18,444 bases of DNA from Verrucomicrobiota bacterium (lineage in GTDB: Bacteria > Verrucomicrobiota > Verrucomicrobiia > Limisphaerales > JAEYXS01): the NCBI GenBank assembly GCA_023431185.1, contig JAEYXS010000007.1, positions 1 through 18,444 on the forward strand, read 5' to 3'. Each line of letters starts with the position of its first letter. The first letter of the stretch is position 1. The translations under genes were made by a program, and so were the position numbers. The notes under the pieces were generated by a model that did not search any database, was not told the origin of the DNA, and worked only from the letters and a program-made list of their open reading frames with translations. Below, one piece after another: positions 13,713-18,444 of this stretch.

Positions 13713-14992
13713 TAGGCACAAACCGCCGTCGCTTCAGTTCCTTTGGGCGCGCCGACGGGCAGTTCATCCGGAATTGGGGCGAAGTTGGCGATGACTTTCC
13801 ACAGGTTGCTCAAATCTTTGTTCACATCGCCCGAAAGGCAGTCCGTGATGTCCCCGGCCACTTCGGGATGCTTCATCACCACGTCTTTGAAGGAGAAATT
13901 CGGGTTGTAGAAGGCATAGATCAGCTTGCGCATGTTCTCGATGCCCAGCCGCAGCCCCTTGGCATAGTCCGCGAAGCGTTCGGGCGAGAAATCCTTGTCC
14001 AGAATGGACTGGTGCACAGCATCCGCCGCCATCACGCCGCTCTTCAGGGCGAGCATCAGGCCGCTGCTGAACACGGGGTCCAGGAAGCAAAAGGCATCGC
14101 CCACGAGCAACAGGCCCGGGCTGCCACAATGGCGGGAGTGGAAGGTGTACTCGCTGGTGACGTAATAAGGTCCGGTCTGCTGGCCGACGGACAGGTGATC
14201 CTTGATCCAGAGATTCTCGCCCACTTCCCGGTCGAAGATGGCCTTCGGCTCCTTCACTCCGCCGCGAGTCAGATACTTGCCTTCGGCCACCACCCCCACG
14301 CTGACCATGTCATCGTGTTGTGGGATATGCCAGAACCAGCCTTTGTCCGGCACAAAAGCCACTGTGGTCTGGCCTTCATCGATACCGGGTTCACGCTTGG
14401 AACCTTTATAATAAGTCCACACGGCGACCTTGTTCAGATAGGGGTCGCGCATGCGCCAGCCATTGCGCACAGCGGCAAAGGCTTCCTTACCGGTGCAATC
14501 CAGCGTGATGGGCGCAAAGTATTCGACGACCTCGCCCGATTTTTTCTGCGCCTTCACGCCGATGACGCGCGCGCCGTCCTTCAGGAGTTCCTTCACAGTG
14601 ATCTCCTCGATGACCTCCGCGCCCTTGTCGCGTGCGTGGTTGAGGAGCATCAGGTCGAATTCGCTGCGGAGCACCTGCCACGTCTGGGCGACGGTCTCCT
14701 TGTCATAGCGCGTGTAAAAATAGAACGGCTGGCTCGCCTTGCCGTTCGGCTGCACGAACATCACGCTGTACTTCTTCTGAAAACCGGATTCCTTCATCCG
14801 CGGGACGAGGCCCAGGCGCTCGAGCGGTTGGTAGGTGAAAGGGATGAGGGATTCGCCGACGTGGTAGCGCGGGAATTTCTCGCGTTCCAGCACGAGCACG
14901 CGATGCCCGTATTCCGCGAGGATGGCAGCCGCCGAAGCCCCGGAGGGTCCGCCACCGATGATCAAAGCGTCGTAGTTGTTACCGGATTTCAT
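13712..14992 (-). CDS. Flavin-dependent halogenase-like FAD enzyme
   Basis: The 426-residue flavoprotein begins with a Rossmann FAD motif, ALIIGGGPSGASAA (GGGPSG at 13-18), and has the second FAD motif LLLVGDAFCFLDPV (about 295-307). Two halogenase signatures are present. WFWHIP at 219-224 fits WxWxIP, and F303-LD-P306-VF-S309-S-G311 fits the FxxPxxSxG motif that separates halogenases from monooxygenases. K73/K74 in GFQKKYSVMF could supply the catalytic lysine. GESLIP (46-51) is also typical. If active, it would use FADH2 from a partner reductase, O2 and halide; no reductase is visible nearby. Otherwise it could be an uncharacterised oxygenase. A chorismate lyase-like gene 44 bases upstream suggests an aromatic substrate. 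No Shine-Dalgarno sequence is evident. Confidence 0.75.
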   Translation of the reverse strand: MKSGNNYDALIIGGGPSGASAAAILAEYGHRVLVLEREKFPRYHVGESLIPFTYQPLERLGLVPRMKESGFQKKYSVMFVQPNGKASQPFYFYTRYDKETVAQTWQVLRSEFDLMLLNHARDKGAEVIEEITVKELLKDGARVIGVKAQKKSGEVVEYFAPITLDCTGKEAFAAVRNGWRMRDPYLNKVAVWTYYKGSKREPGIDEGQTTVAFVPDKGWFWHIPQHDDMVSVGVVAEGKYLTRGGVKEPKAIFDREVGENLWIKDHLSVGQQTGPYYVTSEYTFHSRHCGSPGLLLVGDAFCFLDPVFSSGLMLALKSGVMAADAVHQSILDKDFSPERFADYAKGLRLGIENMRKLIYAFYNPNFSFKDVVMKHPEVAGDITDCLSGDVNKDLSNLWKVIANFAPIPDELPVGAPKGTEATAVCA

Positions 14993-15036
14993 AAGGCGAT
15001 CGTGCAGAATTTAATGCAGGAAAGAGATAGTGCAAA

Positions 15037-15600
15037 TCAGGGCGGCAGGATCTCGACGATCTCCGCCAGCGGCAGTTGCTGCGGATTCCACAACGTGTTC
15101 CGCCGCCCATAAAGCCAGCGCTGGCCCGTGAGCTTGAAAGCGGTGTTGATGAAGTCATCTGACTCGATGCGCAGGAAAGCCTTCGGACGGCTGGTGTGGG
15201 TGACCTTGTATTCCGCCAGCAAAGTGCCCAGCGGGATAAGCTCGCCCAAGATCTGCGCACAAGCGGCAGAGGGAAACAGGCTGAGATTGATCTTGATGGC
15301 ACCAAACTCGACAGGCTTGCCCTCTTCCGTAAGCAGAATCACCTCGCGGAAATAAAAATCACCGCGCTGCTGGCTGCGGATCACTTCCAGATGGATCTTC
15401 GATCCGTGGAACTGCTCCAGCGTGGGCGTCATGTCGTTCTGATGCACCAACAAGGTCTGATACGGCTCCGGCACATCCTTGCCCTCCACGGGCTCGATGC
15501 GCGGCAAAGGCCGGCCCGCCTGCGCGTAGAAATCATCCAGCGGATAGACGATCGGCTGGGCGGCAGAACTGGTCAGTTTATTGGCAGTGGAACTTGGCAT
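15037..15600 (-). CDS. UbiC-like chorismate pyruvate-lyase (4-hydroxybenzoate synthase-like)
   Basis: The 187-residue protein matches the UbiC fold through its second half. FREVILLTEEGKPVEFG aligns with E. coli LREILLCADGEPWLAG, IPLGTLL with TPLGRYL, WLYGRRN with LWGRRS, and PLAEIVEILPP with PLLLTELFLP. The catalytic Arg (R85), Leu (L124) and Glu (E183, E180 possible) are all in place. Such enzymes cleave chorismate to 4-hydroxybenzoate and pyruvate in the cytoplasm. The N-terminal 35 residues are longer than in UbiC. The gene lies 5 bases after the HemN-like stop and 44 bases before the halogenase-like start, so the three are one transcript. I infer a role in making an aromatic product rather than ubiquinone, since only this enzyme of that pathway adjoins. 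Confidence 0.8.
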   Translation of the reverse strand: MPSSTANKLTSSAAQPIVYPLDDFYAQAGRPLPRIEPVEGKDVPEPYQTLLVHQNDMTPTLEQFHGSKIHLEVIRSQQRGDFYFREVILLTEEGKPVEFGAIKINLSLFPSAACAQILGELIPLGTLLAEYKVTHTSRPKAFLRIESDDFINTAFKLTGQRWLYGRRNTLWNPQQLPLAEIVEILPP

Positions 15601-15605
15601 TAGGC

Positions 15606-16952
15606 TTACGCGTAGCGCGTATTTTTGTGTTCCGGCAGGAAGAACTCTTGCAACAGCTTGTCCACTTGCAGGAGGGCTTCGCGGCTGAGGAGCAGCGTGT
15701 CGCCTTCTTGCGTGAGGAACCCCCAGTCTTTCAGGCGCTGGATGGGTTCGGCGAAGCGTTGCAGGACATCCACACCGAACTTCTTCTGATAGTATCCGGC
15801 CTCATTTCGGCCCAGCTTGAATTGCAGAATGAACTCGCGGATGAGGCGTTCATCGGGCGTGGGCGTAAGGGCGCGGAAGGTGGGCAGCTCGCCCTTGTTG
15901 ATGCGCTCGATGTAGGTGCTGAACTCGTGGTGATTCTGGTAATGCACGCCGCCGATGTGGCCAAACGAAGCGACGCCGAGGGATAGCAGATCGGCACCGG
16001 CCCAGAGGCGATCGCGATAGATGAAAGTCGCCGTTTTCTTGTTCTTCACCGCAGTGTAAGCGCTGCCCACGGTGTAGCCGACCTTCTCGAGTTCTTTGAA
16101 AGCGTAATCCACCCAGCGACGTTTCGTTTCCCAATCGGCCACGGGTGCGACGAGTTTGCCCTCGGCCTTCATCTGCTGATAGATGGTCGTGTTGAAGGGG
16201 ATCTCCATCTCGTAGATGGTCACGCTGTCGGGGGCCATCTCGATGGTCTTCCGGATGTTCTCCTTCCAGTTTTCTTCCGTCTCCTCGACCATGCCCGCGA
16301 TAAGGTCGATGTTGATCTGCGGGAACCCAACTTCACGGGCGTAACCGTAAGCGCGATCAATCTCCTTCGCGCGATGTGCGCGGCCATTGATCTCCAGGAT
16401 ATGTTCGTCGAAATTCTCCACGCCGAGGCTCAGACGGGTGACGCCGAGGTCGCGGATGGCTTTCAGCTTGTGGTCGGTCAAAGTGCCGGGCTCGCATTCG
16501 AAGGAAAATTCTTCGAGGGCGTCCATGGGCAATAGACGGTTCATCTCGCCAAGCAGATACTTGAGCTGATCGACGCTCAGGTAGCTGGGCGTGCCGCCGC
16601 CGAAATAGAGGAAGCTGGGCTTGCGGCCGCCGATGAAGGGCTTGCTCGCGTAGATGGTCAATTCTTTGATGACGGCATCGATGTAATTGCGGATCTCGGA
16701 AGAGTCTTTGTCCGTGTAGACCTTGAAATAGCAGAAGTGGCAGCGCTTGCGGCAGAAGGGTACGTGCACATACACGCCGAGGTCGGTGTTCGGCTTCGGC
16801 GGCGTGGCCAGCGCGGTCTCCAAGTCGGGGATCAGCTCGGGCTTCCAGAAGGAAAACGGCGGATAATTCGAGACGAAATAATTGCCGGCGGTCGTCTGCG
16901 TCTGCAGCGGCGGAGCGGGCGTCTTCACTGGTTCAACCGTTGTCGTACTCAT
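15606..16952 (-). CDS. HemN-like radical SAM protein
   Basis: The 448-residue protein contains YVHVPFCRKRCHFCYF (C67, C71, C74), the radical SAM cluster motif. It also has FGGGTPSYLS (117-126) and a C-terminal HemN domain (LTPTPDERLIREFILQFKLG onward). Coproporphyrinogen dehydrogenase HemN normally has CxxxCxxCxC. Here the fourth position is Phe (CYF), as in HemW-type and natural-product HemN-like enzymes. Haem synthesis is therefore not the best guess; candidates are a C-methyltransferase-like or haem-related activity. It has a 58-residue proline-rich N-terminal extension. It is the first gene of the trio after the propeller gene (12-base gap) and before the lyase (5-base gap). Substrate unknown. 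Confidence 0.82.
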   Translation of the reverse strand: MSTTTVEPVKTPAPPLQTQTTAGNYFVSNYPPFSFWKPELIPDLETALATPPKPNTDLGVYVHVPFCRKRCHFCYFKVYTDKDSSEIRNYIDAVIKELTIYASKPFIGGRKPSFLYFGGGTPSYLSVDQLKYLLGEMNRLLPMDALEEFSFECEPGTLTDHKLKAIRDLGVTRLSLGVENFDEHILEINGRAHRAKEIDRAYGYAREVGFPQINIDLIAGMVEETEENWKENIRKTIEMAPDSVTIYEMEIPFNTTIYQQMKAEGKLVAPVADWETKRRWVDYAFKELEKVGYTVGSAYTAVKNKKTATFIYRDRLWAGADLLSLGVASFGHIGGVHYQNHHEFSTYIERINKGELPTFRALTPTPDERLIREFILQFKLGRNEAGYYQKKFGVDVLQRFAEPIQRLKDWGFLTQEGDTLLLSREALLQVDKLLQEFFLPEHKNTRYA

Positions 16953-16964
16953 GCCAAAATCTTT

Positions 16965-18110
16965 CTACTTTTTGCCGAAGCAATACACATTTCCATCCTC
17001 ACACCCGACCACCACGCGATTATCCACCACCGCTGGTGAACTGGTGACCGCCTGACCGATCTCGTAATTCCAAATCTCTTTGCCGTCCTTCAGCGAAACC
17101 AAATAGAGACGGCCGTCATCGGAGCCGACAATAATCTTGTCGCCGACGACCACGGGAGAGCTGTCCACCTTGCCGCGTGTGCCAAAGGTCCACACACCTT
17201 CGCCCGTGTCTTTCTTCACGCAGTGCAGGCGTTTGTCGCGTCCTCCGAAGATCACGAAATCCTTCGTGATGGCGGGTGAAGAGAAGTAGGCGAAGGCGCG
17301 GTCTTTGTAGCGCCAGAGAATCTTTTGGCCGGTCAGGTCGAAGCAGAGGAAAACATTTTCGTAATGGCCCACGTAGGCGCGACCACCGGTCACGGCAGCG
17401 GAACCGGCGATGTAAGCCTCCGCATCCATCTCCTTCACCTTTTTGCCATCGGCCACGGAGATGACGTGCAGCAGGGCATCGCATCCGCCGAAGACCGTAG
17501 CGCCATCGGAGACAGCAGGACAGCCATTGATGTAGTTGCCGGTCTCGTAATCCCACACCTTCTTGCCGGTGGTGGCGGAGACGCAATGGAGCTTGGTATC
17601 GTAACTGCCCGCGAGGATCCAGTTCTCCTTGCCATCAGCGGACTTGGTCCAATTTGGTGCGCCGAGAATCTTGTCTTCCGTGGCGTATTTCCAGGCCTGC
17701 TTGCCATCCGCGATATTCACCGCGTAAAGCGCATTGTCGCTGGAACCCACGTAAACTCTGCCATCCAACACCAATGGTGCAGCTTCGATCGTGCTTTCTG
17801 TCTGGAATTCCCAGAGGGATTTGCCATCCGCCAGCGACAGGGCGTGGAGCTTCATGTCATCCGAGCCGATAAAGACCTTGCCATCCACGACGGCCGGCGA
17901 GGATTTCACGGGTCCGCCGGTCTTGGCGGTCCAGAGCAGCTTCAGGTCGTTCGGCAGACTGGCCGGGCTGACCCCGGTGAGCTCGGGACTGCCCCGGAAC
18001 ATAGGCCAGGCATCTTTGGTCGGGCCAGGAGGGGTCACGGCATCGGCACGCAAAGAACCCAACGCCAGCGTTGCCAGCGTGCCGCCCAGGAAATGACGTC
18101 GGCTCAACAT
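16965..18110 (-). CDS. Exported PQQ-type beta-propeller repeat protein
   Basis: From the ATG at 18110 the product is 381 residues. It starts MLSRRHFLGGTLATLALGSL, a twin-arginine (SRRHFLG) signal peptide suggesting Tat export, with a likely ADA-V cleavage. The rest is about seven to eight blade repeats of the pattern SSPAVVDGKVFIGSDD...LHALSLADGKSLWEF, the PQQ/BamB-like propeller. True PQQ-dependent dehydrogenases have extra quinone and calcium residues that I do not see, so a scaffold or binding role is more likely. A GTG at 18131 would add seven residues, but the ATG gives the tight Tat N-terminus. It heads a likely operon with the HemN-like gene 12 bases downstream. The divergent sulfatase suggests shared control from the intervening region. 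Confidence 0.85.
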   Translation of the reverse strand: MLSRRHFLGGTLATLALGSLRADAVTPPGPTKDAWPMFRGSPELTGVSPASLPNDLKLLWTAKTGGPVKSSPAVVDGKVFIGSDDMKLHALSLADGKSLWEFQTESTIEAAPLVLDGRVYVGSSDNALYAVNIADGKQAWKYATEDKILGAPNWTKSADGKENWILAGSYDTKLHCVSATTGKKVWDYETGNYINGCPAVSDGATVFGGCDALLHVISVADGKKVKEMDAEAYIAGSAAVTGGRAYVGHYENVFLCFDLTGQKILWRYKDRAFAYFSSPAITKDFVIFGGRDKRLHCVKKDTGEGVWTFGTRGKVDSSPVVVGDKIIVGSDDGRLYLVSLKDGKEIWNYEIGQAVTSSPAVVDNRVVVGCEDGNVYCFGKK

Positions 18111-18204
18111 GGTTGCAATGGGCGAAGACACTTCCCCGGCGGGTTACCGGCGAGGGGCTTCTACCGGAAAGACTATCGGCGAGGTTGCGGACCTTGGCAA
18201 ACAA

Positions 18205-18228
18205 AAATAATACGTATAGGTATTATTT
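18205..18228. promoter_or_regulatory. AT-rich 24-bp dyad between divergent genes
   Basis: AAATAATA (18205-18212) and TATTATTT (18221-18228) are perfect inverted arms around CGTATAGG. Within it, ATACGTAT (18210-18217) is itself a perfect palindrome. It sits 94 bases from the propeller start codon and 88 from the sulfatase start codon. This central position in a divergent promoter region and the contrast with the surrounding GC-rich sequence suggest an operator for a dimeric regulator, or a shared promoter. The binding protein is unknown. Confidence 0.5.
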
Positions 18229-18237
18229 GGGCGGCTA

Positions 18238-18272
18238 CCGACCGGGATCGGGCATCCCTTCCCGGTTGTCGG
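18238..18272 (+). promoter_or_regulatory. GC-rich hairpin in the sulfatase leader
   Basis: CCGACCGGGA (18238-18247) pairs with TCCCG and GTCGG (18260-18264 and 18268-18272) across a GTT bulge, around a 12-base loop. It lies about 45 bases before the sulfatase start codon, probably in its transcribed leader. A leader hairpin or part of the promoter region is possible; no riboswitch class is recognised. Confidence 0.35.
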
Positions 18273-18316
18273 CCCATGTTTAGGATTGTGCCGGGCAGGT
18301 TTGGGGAGGCAGATTC

Positions 18317-18444
18317 ATGGGCATGCTCCCGCGCAAAGCTTTGCCCGCCTGGCTCATGATTTGGCTGATGTGTTGCACGTGGGCCGACAGCAGCTACGCC
18401 GCCACGCCCAAGCCGAACGTGGTGTTCATCCTGTGTGACAACCT
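18317..18444 (+). CDS. Sulfatase-family hydrolase, N-terminal fragment
   Basis: Only 42 residues lie in the window and the gene continues beyond its end. The ATG is preceded at seven bases by a strong GGGGAGG Shine-Dalgarno sequence (18303-18309). The product begins with a signal peptide (basic MGMLPRK, then a hydrophobic stretch with two cysteines to about residue 29). It then continues PKPNVVFILCDN, the characteristic opening of type I (formylglycine) sulfatases, in which the aspartate binds calcium. Export to the periplasm or surface is expected, where such enzymes remove sulfate from polysaccharides. The activating CxPxR or SxPxR motif is outside the window, so the specificity and whether it is active are unknown. 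Confidence 0.8.
   Translation, partial: MGMLPRKALPAWLMIWLMCCTWADSSYAATPKPNVVFILCDN

Noticed and set aside
13673..15112. Long plus-strand open frame (479 codons) opposite the halogenase-like and part of the lyase-like gene
   Set aside because: Antisense shadow in GC-rich sequence: it lies opposite strongly conserved enzymes, has no family resemblance, and its composition (His/Arg/Leu/Val-rich) is typical of mirror frames.
4810..15600. A ubiquinone pathway built from the UbiB-like and UbiC-like genes and the FAD enzyme
   Set aside because: The genes are about 8 kb apart on different transcripts. No UbiA, UbiD, UbiX, UbiE or UbiG gene is visible, and the FAD enzyme carries halogenase motifs. 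UbiB-type proteins are also widespread in organisms without ubiquinone.

Overview
This window looks like chromosomal DNA of a moderately GC-rich bacterium, most likely a Verrucomicrobiota or other PVC-group member. That placement is inferred from the gene families and is not proven: a fused membrane/spermidine-synthase protein, an exported PQQ-type propeller beside a sulfatase, an Rsm22-like protein, a DUF6498-like membrane protein, few strong Shine-Dalgarno sites, and an intergenic palindrome whose reverse strand reads as a 'PHPGPLPWGEG' peptide. No phage, transposase, CRISPR array, rRNA or tRNA gene was found.

Layout. Positions 1-640 are gene-poor and pyrimidine-rich. Positions 641-2093 hold two unrelated orphan genes (an exported protein and a membrane protein), each bracketed by GTTAG.../...CTAAC elements in the arrangement of integron gene cassettes, with a degenerate attC-like site between them. 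A MtlR-family protein follows (2214-2828), then a REP-like palindrome, then an Rsm22/METTL17-like methyltransferase with its Fe-S cysteines, followed directly by a DUF6498-like membrane protein (3122-4803). Converging on these is a minus-strand block: a UbiB/ABC1 kinase-like protein, a monohaem cytochrome c, two small coupled unknown genes, a COG0731-type radical SAM enzyme and a universal stress protein (4810-9221). A large fused membrane/spermidine-synthase protein is divergent from it (9332-11578).

The last third is a minus-strand block running from about 18110 down to 11608: an exported PQQ-type propeller, a HemN-like radical SAM enzyme, a UbiC-like chorismate pyruvate-lyase, a flavin-dependent halogenase-like enzyme and two tandem GDP-mannose 4,6-dehydratase paralogues. 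A sulfatase gene begins divergently at 18317 and runs off the window. The propeller/sulfatase intergenic region carries a short AT-rich dyad.

The most interesting part is the tight HemN-like / chorismate lyase / halogenase-like trio (13712-16952). Chorismate lyase makes 4-hydroxybenzoate. A neighbouring flavoenzyme with both halogenase signature motifs suggests a small pathway making a halogenated or otherwise modified 4-hydroxybenzoate, by analogy with the marine bmp pathway, but with a HemN-like radical SAM enzyme in place of the bmp partners. The second item worth attention is the possible cassette pair at 641-2093.
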